From positions 37,590-64,131 of the IMG/VR virus record IMGVR_UViG_3300030103_004582: a stretch of 26,542 nt of DNA. The stretch is one strand, 5' to 3'. The position numbers and the translations under genes are program-made. Source of the stretch: a virus. Positions 1 through 14,264 of the stretch are shown here, one piece after another. Every line of letters begins with the position of its first letter. Within the stretch, counting starts at the first letter, position 1. The notes beneath the pieces were generated by a model. That model had not been told where the DNA came from, did not search any database, and saw only the letters and a program-made list of their open reading frames with translations.

Positions 1-80
1 GAAGACTCAACCCCTACAATATATTTCTGATCGTCATATCCTTCTAAGTATGTTTCAATTTCTTTTACAGTTGCAGGCAT
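1..80 (-). CDS. Start of an unidentified gene, 3' end outside the window
   Basis: An ATG at 80-78 opens a frame that runs without a stop to the window edge, giving 26 visible codons. The product begins MPATVKEIETYLEG and continues DDQKYIVGVES. The visible part is polar, shows no fibre-type repeat and has no signal peptide. I do not recognise the family. The gene has its own well-formed Bacteroidota-type promoter immediately upstream (105-135), so it probably starts a separate transcription unit and need not be a tail gene. The start is supported by the promoter: the predicted transcript begins only about 15-20 nt before the ATG. No Shine-Dalgarno sequence is visible in the AT-rich leader. Confidence 0.7.
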   Translation of the reverse strand, partial: MPATVKEIETYLEGYDDQKYIVGVES

Positions 81-104
81 ATTATATAATATTAATTATT
101 ATTA

Positions 105-135
105 CAAATATACGAAAAAAAATGTAATTATCAAA
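105..135 (-). promoter_or_regulatory. Bacteroidota-type sigma-70 promoter (TTTG-N19-TATATTTG)
   Basis: On the minus strand TTTG (135-132) is followed by exactly 19 nt (131-113) and TATATTTG (112-105). This matches the published Bacteroides/Flavobacterium consensus of a -33 TTTG and a -7 TAnnTTTG box. The -33 box overlaps the TGA stop (133-131) of the preceding small gene. The expected transcription start lies near 97-100, giving a leader of about 20 nt before the ATG at 80. The spacer contains a run of eight T. None of the other intergenic gaps in the window contains a TAnnTTTG box on this strand. Confidence 0.7.
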
Positions 136-499
136 CTTCTAAGACATTAATAAATAATTTGTCTCTAATTGGTGCAATTAATGTTCCCGTACCGTCTAAA
201 AATTCTATAATAAATTCACCGTTAAATTTACCAACTTTTTTAGTATCCCTATTTCTCCAATTATATACAATATAATATTCGTTTTCATCTCCACCTATAT
301 CACAAGATTCACATTTTAATTCAATATCTGCCGGTGAATTGGCGATTCTTTTAACTTTATTATCTACATCATACATATTAAATTTAATAGTTGCATTTTG
401 TATTTTTTCAAAAAACTTTTTGAAATCATTTCTACCATCATTTATTAATTCCATTTTTAGTGGTGGTAAAGTACTATTTTGATTTATAAAAAATTCCAT
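131..499 (-). CDS. Small virion protein resembling BppU N-terminal (baseplate/fibre adaptor) domains
   Basis: A 122-residue protein. The second half has the pattern of the Ig-like BppU_N domain of phage baseplate upper proteins and fibre adaptors: a strand with 'TIKFNMYDVDNK' near residue 37, a core 'YYIVYNW' near 75, then 'GKFNGEFIIEFLDGTGTLIAP' and a last strand 'DKLFINVLEV'. In known proteins this fold attaches receptor-binding proteins to the baseplate; here that role is inferred. There is one CxxC (near residues 63-66) and no signal peptide or membrane segment. It starts one nucleotide after the stop of the 1842-residue fibre gene, so translation is probably coupled and the two products may act together. 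It could instead be an unrelated small beta-sandwich protein or a fibre assembly factor. Confidence 0.85.
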   Translation of the reverse strand: MEFFINQNSTLPPLKMELINDGRNDFKKFFEKIQNATIKFNMYDVDNKVKRIANSPADIELKCESCDIGGDENEYYIVYNWRNRDTKKVGKFNGEFIIEFLDGTGTLIAPIRDKLFINVLEV

Positions 500-500
500 A

Positions 501-3500
501 TTAAGTAACGATAAATTGTGACGTTATTGTTATATCATCTATTGCAATTGGTGGTTGAGATCCAACAGTACCATCATTTCTCCACCTTAACATAAATCTA
601 GCTTGTTCACCAGGAGTCCATAAAGTAGTAGGTACTGATATTGTCTCCAATTGCCAGTTACCCTCAGTTGCACCTGCCACATAACTAGTATTTAAACGAT
701 TACCGGTTCCACCACCCATTTCGTAGTCTTCAAAATCACCTTCTTCGCCATCGTCACGTGGTGTAAATGTTGTAGGTGCCAATCCAACCATTCCATAATC
801 AAACGAAGACTCACCTACACATGTCCAATAAAAGCTAACTGTTAATGCAATACAACTAGATGGGACATCAAAATCTACATACATATAAGAATTTATTTCA
901 TCTCCAGTTTCATCATACTGATACGGTGGTACACCACCAGCCCAAGTTTCATCACTTATATAAGCTGAATTACTACCAGTTCTAGAAGTGTCACTACTAA
1001 CTGTCCATATATTTTGTGGAGATCCTGCAGTAGATGATGGTTGTCTGAATACCCAACCATTCGCTACACCTAAATCACTCCAATCTTCCTCTAATAGAAT
1101 TTGTGTATCCACCACTAAAGGTTGTGCTTGTTTACCTAAACTCCATTTAGAAACTTCTAAATCAAAAGATATTAAATTAATAGTTGTGGCTTGTATATGT
1201 TCTAATCTAAAAAGAATTATATCGCCTTCATAATAATTCGATATATCAAATGTACCAACAGTGGACTGTAAAACTATATTTTCACCAAAATCAGTATCAA
1301 TTTCCACAATTTCCGCTGGATAAGTATTAAATGGTGTAACATTTTGCGGTGATCTAGGTATAGGCGTTTTACCACCATCTGAATCTGCAATAAGAACATT
1401 ACCCACCTCTACAGGTAAGAATGATAATCTCATTTCTGATGGTGTATCCTCATCACCGGTACCCGATAAAATATAAGTTATTTTTACTTTAACTCTTTGA
1501 GAAGTACTAATTCCTTGTGGTATTTTCATAAGGAAAGTACCAAAGTCACCATTAGTAGCAAATTGTGCTTCTAAAAACTGTTGTGTCCAAGTTTCTGCGC
1601 CTGTTCCATCACCAACTGTAACACTAAAATTTGCTAAGTCTGCTGCTGGATCACTCCATGTGCCCATAAATAAATTTATTTCTTCTTTATGTAGTGATCT
1701 ACCATTAAATGATAATACACCTTCTTTACTTATTGTACTACTGTCATAAATTATTTTAACTTGTTCGATAGTAGGTTTAGTTGTTCCCGTAGATATCATT
1801 CTACATCTCATCCAATAACCATTAACACCATTTATAGTCTTAGCTGACCAAGGATCATTATTTGGTTCTAAATTTGCTGAATCTTTACTAAGTTCAAAAC
1901 TAATATTTTCATTACTCTGACTTCTTAAAAATAAATCATTACCATAACTATAACCTAAATCTTCTGAGTGTATATGCCATAAATCCCTTTTCCATTCTGT
2001 ACCATTCCAATATTCAAATACGTAATCACCACCAACTTTTTTCTGTAATACATTTATATCTAACCCATAAAATTTTAGTGGTGTTGTTAAATCACTACTA
2101 ACTCTTCGTGTAGTAAATAAAATGGTAGTTCCAGTCCCCCCACTCTGAAAAGTTATAGTACTACCCTCTTTGGATTCTGCATCATCTGTAACATCAATAA
2201 AATTACCTCCATCACTAACACTACTTGCAGTATTATCTGTGGTAAATATCTTCATACCTACAGTAGAAGGTGCACCTCTACCTACATTCATTTCCGTTCC
2301 TCTTTCAGCAAACCCTAAACTCATTTGATCTAAACCAAATAAATTTTTACTTGAATTGAATACATCTGTAGATTCTTGTGTAAAATCCAAACCAAACTCT
2401 GCAGTATATGCTACTGCCGGTGGATAAATATAATTTGGTTGGTGATTAGATGTTATTCTATATGATGCATCTATACCTGTACCAGTTAAATCTACTTTTA
2501 CTGAATAAGTTACATTTTCTAATGAACCCCCTAATAAATTAATTTCTTCATAATCTCCTGATGCACTTAATGCGTTAGTTGAATTTGCTATATTAGGTGT
2601 AAATATTTTTGCCACTGGTATTACTCCTGAACTACCACCTTCAGTTCTAATTGCGTTAGTTACATTAGTGTTTCCACAATTAAACCCTACCATTTGTGCT
2701 CTACCCGCATTAGTACCACCCGAAGTGGTTACCAATAACACATTATCAATATCACCAGTAGATTGTGGTACGTGAACTCCTTCTAATGCTAAAGTACCTG
2801 AATCTACTTTTAAACAATTAGACATCCCCCCACCTTCTACTCTAATTGAGATACCTATTAATTTACCACCACCTGTTTTAAATAAACCAGTACCACTACT
2901 ACCTGCACCACCATTACCATAGAATGTAATATTGTTTGCAGTAGATGTCCCACTACTATTGGATGCAATTATACCATTTAAACTTCCTTGTGGTACATTA
3001 ATACTAAACCCATCTATAAATGAATCTTGATTTAATTCTACAATGTCTCTAGATGCGGTTGCCGGTGCTTTACCAATTATTGTCACTTCCCAACCACCTT
3101 CACTAACTAAAGAAACTCCTTGTGGTACAACTAATTCTTCTTCATCATATTCACCTGGTCTTACTATTACAGTATCACCATTTGTTGAATCATTTAATGC
3201 TTGTTCTATAGTTAAATAAGGTTTATCTTGTCTATTAGTAAGTGCAGTCGCATCATCACCAAATATAGAATCTACCCATAATACATTACCTGTATTTATA
3301 TCACCACCTCCAGTTCCTCCTGATAATGCACTTAAGTTTACACTTACTTTACCATCATCAGTTCTATCTAATACTAAAGTAGCACCACTTAGTGTACCGC
3401 CAGTAACAAATGTATTATTATCTATAGTATTTGCCGTATATGTATCAAACAATGTTGTATCTACTTTACCACTAACTATACTATCAAAATTAGTCGTAAA

Positions 3501-6029
3501 GGCGGATCCATTATTTTCATTAATCGTATATTCAGTCCCTATTAAAGTTGTGCCGGTAATGAAAGTATTATTATCTACAGTATTTGCCGTATATGTGTCA
3601 AATAATGTAGTATCTAACTTATTATTAATTTCAGTTTGAGTTGTGGAACTATACGTATCGAATAGTGAAGTATCTACTTTACCACTAACTATACTTTCAA
3701 AATTAGTCGTAAACGCAGACCCATTATTTTCATTTATAGTGTATTCAGTTCCTATTAAAGTAGTTCCAGTAATAAAAGTATTATTATCTACCGTATTTGC
3801 AGTATATGTATCGAATGTGGTAGTATCTAATTTATTGTTAATTTCTGTTTGAGTTGTGGAACTATATGTATCAAACAATGTTGTATCTACTTTACCACTA
3901 ACTATACTTTCAAAATTGGTAGTAAATGCAGATCCATTATTCTCATTTATAGTGTATTGAGTACCAACTAAGGTTGTGCCGGTAATGAAAGTATTATTAT
4001 CTACCGTATTTGCCGTATATGTATCGAATGTGCTAGTATCTAATTTATTGTTAATTTCTGTTTGTGTATTACCACTATATGTGTCAAACAATGTTGTATC
4101 TACTTTACCACTAACTATACTTTCAAAATTAGTCGTAAAGGCAGATCCATTATTCTCATTGATGGTATATTGAGTTCCTATTAAAGTTGTACCAGTAATA
4201 AAAGTATTATTATCCGAAGTATTTGCCGTATATGTATCGAATGTGGTAGTATCTAATTTATTGTTAATTTCTGTTTGAGTTGTAGAACTGTATGTATTGA
4301 ATAAAGTAGTATCTAATTTACCACTTATTAGGGTAGATAAATCTATACTATTTACATCTATACCGTTACTTTTTTCTAATATTAAATCAGTTCCCGATAA
4401 TGTACCTCCAGTTACAAACGTATCAGTTAATCCTGTAACAAATCCACAAATAGGAAACGTTGATCCACTATTAGTTCTAAATGTCACACATCCAGTATTA
4501 TTATCATATGTACCACCAGTTACATTAACATCGTTATCGGTAAATAAGGCTGCGGCGTTTGTGACATTAAATGTACCACCAGTTGTATTTGTAAATGTTA
4601 ATTGTTGTGTTCCAGCATTGGCACTACCACTATTAACAAACGTATTGTTATCTACGGTATTTGCCGTATAAGTATCGAATAGTGAAGTATCTACTTTACC
4701 ACTAACTATACTTTCAAAATTGGTAGTAAATGCAGATCCATTATTTTCATTTATAGTGTATTCAGTTCCTATTAAAGTAGTTCCAGTAATAAAAGTATTA
4801 TTATCCGAAGTATTGGCGGTATAAGTATCAAAAGTAGTAATATTTAACTTGTTGTTAATTTCAGTTTGAGTTAGTCCAGAATAAGTATTAAAAACAGTTG
4901 TATCTAACTTAGTACCTATTAACATATCAGTAATAGCACTATAACTATTAAAGGTAGTAGTATCTAATTTATTATTAATTTCAGTTTGAGTATCCCCAGT
5001 ATAAGTATCGAATAGTGAAGTATCTACTTTACCACTAACTATACTTTCAAAATTGGTAGTAAACGCAGATCCATTATTTTGATTTATAGTATACTCCGTA
5101 CCAACTAACGTTGTACCAGTAATAAAAGTATTATTATCTACAGTATTTGCCGTATATGTGTCGAATATACTAGTATCTAATTTATTGTTAATTTCAGTTT
5201 GAGTTAGTCCAGAATAAGTATTAAAAACAGTTGTATCTAACTTATTGTTAATTTCTGTTTGAGTATTAGCACTATACGTATCAAATAGCGAAGTGTCTAC
5301 TTTACCACTAACTATACTTTCAAAATTGGTAGTAAATGCAGATCCATTATTTTCGTTAATAGTATACTCCGTACCAACTAACGTTGTACCAGTAATAAAA
5401 GTATTGTTATCTACGGTGTTTGCCGTATATGTGTCAAAAGTAGTAATATTTAACTTATTATTAATCTCTGTTTGTGTATTACCACTATAAGTGTTGAAAA
5501 CAGTTGTATCTAATTTATTATTAATTTCTGTTTGAGTATTAGCACTATACGTATCGAATAGTGAAGTATCTACTTTACCACTAACAATAGGATTAAAATC
5601 AGTAGGGTAGGAAGCCCCATTATTCTCATTTATAGTGTATTGAGTACCTATTAAAGTTGTACCAGTAATAAAAGTATTTGTATCTGCAGTAAAAGAACTT
5701 AAGTCTACACTTATTTCATCATCATCTGTTCTACTTAATATTAAAGTCGCACCACTCAAAGTCGCACCACTAACAAATGTGTCACTTATTCCACTTAAAC
5801 TAACACTAAAAGGTGGAAACCCATCCGTACCAATAAAATCTATGTTTTTTGTTATATCATTATATGTACCGCCAGTAACAAAAGTATTTGTACTACCAGT
5901 TAAAAAACTAATCACTTGAGTTAACTCAATTTTAGAAGTTACATCATTTTCATTTACAGTTACCAATAAATCTTCAGGTTTTAAATTTAAATTTAAGGGT
6001 AATTGACTTATTTTTTTAGGAAATCCCAT
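501..6029 (-). CDS. Giant fibre/adhesin: tandem 71-residue repeats, pectate-lyase-like beta-helix, C-terminal MAM/cleaved-adhesin-like domain
   Basis: An 1842-residue structural protein, presumably a trimeric tail fibre. The N-terminus has the 'KISQLP' motif common at the attachment end of phage fibres. Residues ~100-880 hold eight copies of a unit beginning 'TFITGTTL.GT.YTINENNG', ending 'IVSGKVDT.LFDTY' and spaced by a variable number of ~16-residue 'TQTEINNKLDTT.FDTY' linkers. A block ('LTFTNTTGGTFNVTNAAALF', roughly 460-540) is shared with the 2046-residue fibre. From ~915 to ~1200 comes a pectate-lyase-like right-handed beta-helix, opening with 'WVDSIFGDDAT', 'PYLTIEQAL', 'GDTVIVRPGEYDEEE'. 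Residues ~1340-1420 contain the virion motif 'FEYWNGTEWK...GYWMRCRM'. The last ~195 residues resemble MAM/cleaved-adhesin jelly rolls, ending 'PPIAIDDITITS'. No catalytic residues were identified, so receptor or polysaccharide binding is inferred. The start follows a 50-nt AT-rich gap. Confidence 0.93.
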   Translation of the reverse strand: MGFPKKISQLPLNLNLKPEDLLVTVNENDVTSKIELTQVISFLTGSTNTFVTGGTYNDITKNIDFIGTDGFPPFSVSLSGISDTFVSGATLSGATLILSRTDDDEISVDLSSFTADTNTFITGTTLIGTQYTINENNGASYPTDFNPIVSGKVDTSLFDTYSANTQTEINNKLDTTVFNTYSGNTQTEINNKLNITTFDTYTANTVDNNTFITGTTLVGTEYTINENNGSAFTTNFESIVSGKVDTSLFDTYSANTQTEINNKLDTTVFNTYSGLTQTEINNKLDTSIFDTYTANTVDNNTFITGTTLVGTEYTINQNNGSAFTTNFESIVSGKVDTSLFDTYTGDTQTEINNKLDTTTFNSYSAITDMLIGTKLDTTVFNTYSGLTQTEINNKLNITTFDTYTANTSDNNTFITGTTLIGTEYTINENNGSAFTTNFESIVSGKVDTSLFDTYTANTVDNNTFVNSGSANAGTQQLTFTNTTGGTFNVTNAAALFTDNDVNVTGGTYDNNTGCVTFRTNSGSTFPICGFVTGLTDTFVTGGTLSGTDLILEKSNGIDVNSIDLSTLISGKLDTTLFNTYSSTTQTEINNKLDTTTFDTYTANTSDNNTFITGTTLIGTQYTINENNGSAFTTNFESIVSGKVDTTLFDTYSGNTQTEINNKLDTSTFDTYTANTVDNNTFITGTTLVGTQYTINENNGSAFTTNFESIVSGKVDTTLFDTYSSTTQTEINNKLDTTTFDTYTANTVDNNTFITGTTLIGTEYTINENNGSAFTTNFESIVSGKVDTSLFDTYSSTTQTEINNKLDTTLFDTYTANTVDNNTFITGTTLIGTEYTINENNGSAFTTNFDSIVSGKVDTTLFDTYTANTIDNNTFVTGGTLSGATLVLDRTDDGKVSVNLSALSGGTGGGDINTGNVLWVDSIFGDDATALTNRQDKPYLTIEQALNDSTNGDTVIVRPGEYDEEELVVPQGVSLVSEGGWEVTIIGKAPATASRDIVELNQDSFIDGFSINVPQGSLNGIIASNSSGTSTANNITFYGNGGAGSSGTGLFKTGGGKLIGISIRVEGGGMSNCLKVDSGTLALEGVHVPQSTGDIDNVLLVTTSGGTNAGRAQMVGFNCGNTNVTNAIRTEGGSSGVIPVAKIFTPNIANSTNALSASGDYEEINLLGGSLENVTYSVKVDLTGTGIDASYRITSNHQPNYIYPPAVAYTAEFGLDFTQESTDVFNSSKNLFGLDQMSLGFAERGTEMNVGRGAPSTVGMKIFTTDNTASSVSDGGNFIDVTDDAESKEGSTITFQSGGTGTTILFTTRRVSSDLTTPLKFYGLDINVLQKKVGGDYVFEYWNGTEWKRDLWHIHSEDLGYSYGNDLFLRSQSNENISFELSKDSANLEPNNDPWSAKTINGVNGYWMRCRMISTGTTKPTIEQVKIIYDSSTISKEGVLSFNGRSLHKEEINLFMGTWSDPAADLANFSVTVGDGTGAETWTQQFLEAQFATNGDFGTFLMKIPQGISTSQRVKVKITYILSGTGDEDTPSEMRLSFLPVEVGNVLIADSDGGKTPIPRSPQNVTPFNTYPAEIVEIDTDFGENIVLQSTVGTFDISNYYEGDIILFRLEHIQATTINLISFDLEVSKWSLGKQAQPLVVDTQILLEEDWSDLGVANGWVFRQPSSTAGSPQNIWTVSSDTSRTGSNSAYISDETWAGGVPPYQYDETGDEINSYMYVDFDVPSSCIALTVSFYWTCVGESSFDYGMVGLAPTTFTPRDDGEEGDFEDYEMGGGTGNRLNTSYVAGATEGNWQLETISVPTTLWTPGEQARFMLRWRNDGTVGSQPPIAIDDITITSQFIVT
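3400..5680 (-). repeat. Tandem coding repeats (~213 bp unit, eight copies) in the 1842-residue fibre
   Basis: The region encodes eight copies of the TFITGTTL...KVDT.LFDTY unit. Each is joined to the next by one to four 16-residue NKLDTT.F.TY linkers. The standard unit is about 71 residues, but copies 1-3 are longer because of extra linkers. One break between copies 4 and 5 carries a different block. Copies are nearly identical in protein but differ at many third codon positions, so they are not recent identical duplications. Confidence 0.85.
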
Positions 6030-6045
6030 CTTAATTTTCTTTTTT

Positions 6046-6061
6046 TATATAAATATGTTAA
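6046..6061 (-). promoter_or_regulatory. 16-bp motif TTAACATATTTATATA before the 1842-residue fibre gene
   Basis: This 16-mer, read on the minus strand, lies 16 nt before the ATG at 6029. It also occurs, identical, at 20448-20463 upstream of the 2046-residue fibre gene. Both sit in the larger intergenic gaps. A shared position before late structural genes suggests a phage late promoter or other control site, but it does not fit the Bacteroidota TAnnTTTG consensus. In AT-rich DNA a chance repeat is possible. Confidence 0.3.
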
Positions 6062-6079
6062 TATTCTTTATTATTCATT

Positions 6080-8074
6080 TTACACTATTAAGAAATCTTC
6101 ACCGTCTTCACTAGAAATAATATTACTATTCTCAGTTAAGAGATATTCTATCAATTCTTGTGGACAAATTCCATAATTTAAACAGTATTTTTTAAATCTA
6201 TATCTAATTGTTGTTATATCTAAACAACATTCATATAATCTAAATTTAGATATATCACCAAAGAAACTACCAGCAAAATTTTGTTGTATAATTAAATTTT
6301 CATCTAACGGGTCAGGTCCACCAATAGTATTAGTTTCTAATAACCCTTGCGTACCACCACCTAAAGAGTAATTAAATGGTACACCTTCTTGTTTTTCTCT
6401 ATATTCATATAAATCTTTAAATAAAAATTCGTCAAAATCCTCAATAGAATATTTAAGGTAACCATTAACAAAAAAGTCTAACCTCCCTTTTCGTCTAGGT
6501 ATATTATCCATTTCGTCAAATAAGTATTCTTCATATGCACAAAATCTTATAGCTAGTTGAAACCATTCATCATTAGGTATTATACCGGCTTCTGAATATT
6601 CTTCATTAACTGTTACTCCGGTAATATATTTTTCTTGTACTGTTGTACCAGTTATTTTACATGTTGGTGTGTCACAATCTATACACCAATCACCACAACC
6701 ACCAACACCTTCTTCTGCATATATTGTTCCACATAATTGACAATTACTACAATTACATGAAGAACTACAATTATCACAAGAAGTTGTAACTGTTGTAGAA
6801 GTTACTGCAGAACAAACTCCACTAACACCTAAAGATCTATACCCTATAGAACCATCTTCTTTTATTCTAAACCCTAATGCATTATCTACTATATCTGCAT
6901 TTTTATCTCTTTCGTCAATAGTAACTTTAGTTACCCCAGTAAAATAACAATCACCTTGTGGTTGGTAAACTAAAAAGGGGTTATTTAATAATTCTTCTTT
7001 AGTAATTTTAGGTGGTGGTAAAGGATAACCTGATGTGGTAGTATATCCTGTTTCCCCACTGAACACATCCCAAAATTTATTTTCTGATCTAGTACCCATA
7101 TAATAAAATAATCCTTCATTATTAGGGTATAAAGCGTTTATTGTTGTACCCGTATCTCCCGTACAGGCTTTACTATTTCTTCTCATCCAAAATTCTGCAG
7201 TCCAACCACTTTCATATCTAGTTGGTAAAATTTGGTAATTCCATGGAGTTGGTTTTTTCTCTAAATAGCATTTATATGCTTTTCTAGGGTCAGGACAACC
7301 TTTACATTCACCACCATTTTTACACCAAGAACCACACCCACCAACGTATTCTTCTTCATAAACTGTTCCACATAATTGACAATTATTATTTCCACAATTA
7401 CAATTAGTAGAACCAGGAATAAAAATAGGATTAACATTATTATTATTACAATCACAAGAAGTAGTTCCAGTACATCCACTTCCACAAGGGGGTGGACAAT
7501 TAAACCACTCCATCGGCCAAACAAACATATTGTTTGAAATATCTTTAAAGAATGTTCTATCTGATAATTTAAAAAATCCTTGATAAAAACCACCACATAA
7601 TTCTACATACCTACCTACAGTATTTGCAGAAGTAATAAATTGATAGGGATAAGTATAGGTACACCCACTAACTCTAGTAAAACAAAATTTTGTATCTGCA
7701 GATGTTATTGTAAGGGACGAACCAGTATATGTGTCGATAAATGTTAATCCTGTGGTTGATCCTGTACAATCATAAGAAATAAAACCATTATCAATACCAG
7801 TTAACCCAATATCATTTAATGTAAGTGCTGAAGTAGGTAAAGATAATTCCTCAAAACATGTATTACCAGTCCAACCCACTAAACTACACAATGAATCACC
7901 ACTAACACATTTATTATTATCAATGTCTATATCAATAATGACACATTCATCTAAAATTTCTTGATGATCTATACTACATCCACAGTCGTTACAAATAAAT
8001 AAATCCCAATAATCGGAATTACTTAATTGTAAGTTCATACAATTATTGAAATTATTTTGGTTAATATTACTCAT
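6080..8074 (-). CDS. Cysteine-rich virion protein with LamG/concanavalin A-like fold and duplicated Cys module
   Basis: A 664-residue protein with about 44 cysteines (over 6%). The C-terminal half has LamG/ConA-like strand motifs: 'SGWTAEFWMRRN' (near 290-302), 'NDEWFQLAIRF' , 'GRLDFFVNGYLKYSI' and 'GSFFGDISKFRLYECCLDI', followed by a helix ending in 'YGICPQELIEYLL'. Two related Cys modules are visible. The first has C225, C227, C232, C235, C247 and C251; the second has C440, C442, C445, C448, C460 and C464, with the shared core 'CQLCGT.Y.EE..GGCG.WC'. The second lies inside the lectin fold. They could bind metal or form disulfides after release from the cell; neither is proven. No signal peptide is present. 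It sits between two giant fibre genes with gaps of about 50 nt, so a fibre-tip or decoration lectin is the likely role. No Shine-Dalgarno is visible before the start. Confidence 0.92.
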   Translation of the reverse strand: MSNINQNNFNNCMNLQLSNSDYWDLFICNDCGCSIDHQEILDECVIIDIDIDNNKCVSGDSLCSLVGWTGNTCFEELSLPTSALTLNDIGLTGIDNGFISYDCTGSTTGLTFIDTYTGSSLTITSADTKFCFTRVSGCTYTYPYQFITSANTVGRYVELCGGFYQGFFKLSDRTFFKDISNNMFVWPMEWFNCPPPCGSGCTGTTSCDCNNNNVNPIFIPGSTNCNCGNNNCQLCGTVYEEEYVGGCGSWCKNGGECKGCPDPRKAYKCYLEKKPTPWNYQILPTRYESGWTAEFWMRRNSKACTGDTGTTINALYPNNEGLFYYMGTRSENKFWDVFSGETGYTTTSGYPLPPPKITKEELLNNPFLVYQPQGDCYFTGVTKVTIDERDKNADIVDNALGFRIKEDGSIGYRSLGVSGVCSAVTSTTVTTSCDNCSSSCNCSNCQLCGTIYAEEGVGGCGDWCIDCDTPTCKITGTTVQEKYITGVTVNEEYSEAGIIPNDEWFQLAIRFCAYEEYLFDEMDNIPRRKGRLDFFVNGYLKYSIEDFDEFLFKDLYEYREKQEGVPFNYSLGGGTQGLLETNTIGGPDPLDENLIIQQNFAGSFFGDISKFRLYECCLDITTIRYRFKKYCLNYGICPQELIEYLLTENSNIISSEDGEDFLIV

Positions 8075-8474
8075 TAATATAGTTTATTAATAAATATTAA
8101 GAAATAACAATTAAGTTTTAATTTATGCCACAAATGAAATAAGATAAGTTCCTGGTTCAGCAAATGTCATATCTATTTGATCTAATTGATGTGGTCCGGT
8201 TACTTGATTAGCCGGAATCATGCCTGTAGAATTAACCATACCTACTGCTTCGGGTAAAATAACTTTCCCTCTATTAATATGGTAAACTGTAAAAACAGGA
8301 TAAAATCTATTTAATGTATGTGTAACAGTTACTGTTTCATTAAATTGTGTTGTAGTAACCAGTGTTGTATCTCTATGTGATGCGTCCGGATCATGTTGTA
8401 ATGAATTTAAACTAACACTTAAATCACTTAATCCATTATTACGAGTGAGTCTTAAGACATTCATATTTCCTGCA

Positions 8475-14263
<5,789 letters not shown>

Positions 14264-14264
<1 letters not shown>

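Noticed and set aside
113-130. Possible terminator: run of eight T after the stop of the small protein gene
   Set aside because: No stem-loop precedes the T run, and it lies in the spacer of the promoter at 105-135.
2420-3290. Depolymerase activity for the beta-helix of the 1842-residue fibre
   Set aside because: The fold signature is visible, but no catalytic residues or known lyase/hydrolase motif could be identified, so only a structural role is claimed.
3400-5700. Regular direct repeats that might suggest a CRISPR array
   Set aside because: The repeats are coding, in frame, about 213 bp apart and differ at synonymous sites; there are no short unique spacers and no cas genes.
7261-7596. 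Minus-strand frame with hydrophobic runs resembling a membrane protein
   Set aside because: It lies wholly inside the cysteine-rich protein gene in another frame; the hydrophobicity comes from reading Asn/Cys-rich codons out of frame.
8087-8100. Inverted repeat TTAATAAATATTAA in the gap between the adhesin tail and the Cys-rich gene
   Set aside because: It is short, purely A/T and without a T tail; expected often in such DNA, so not called a terminator or operator.
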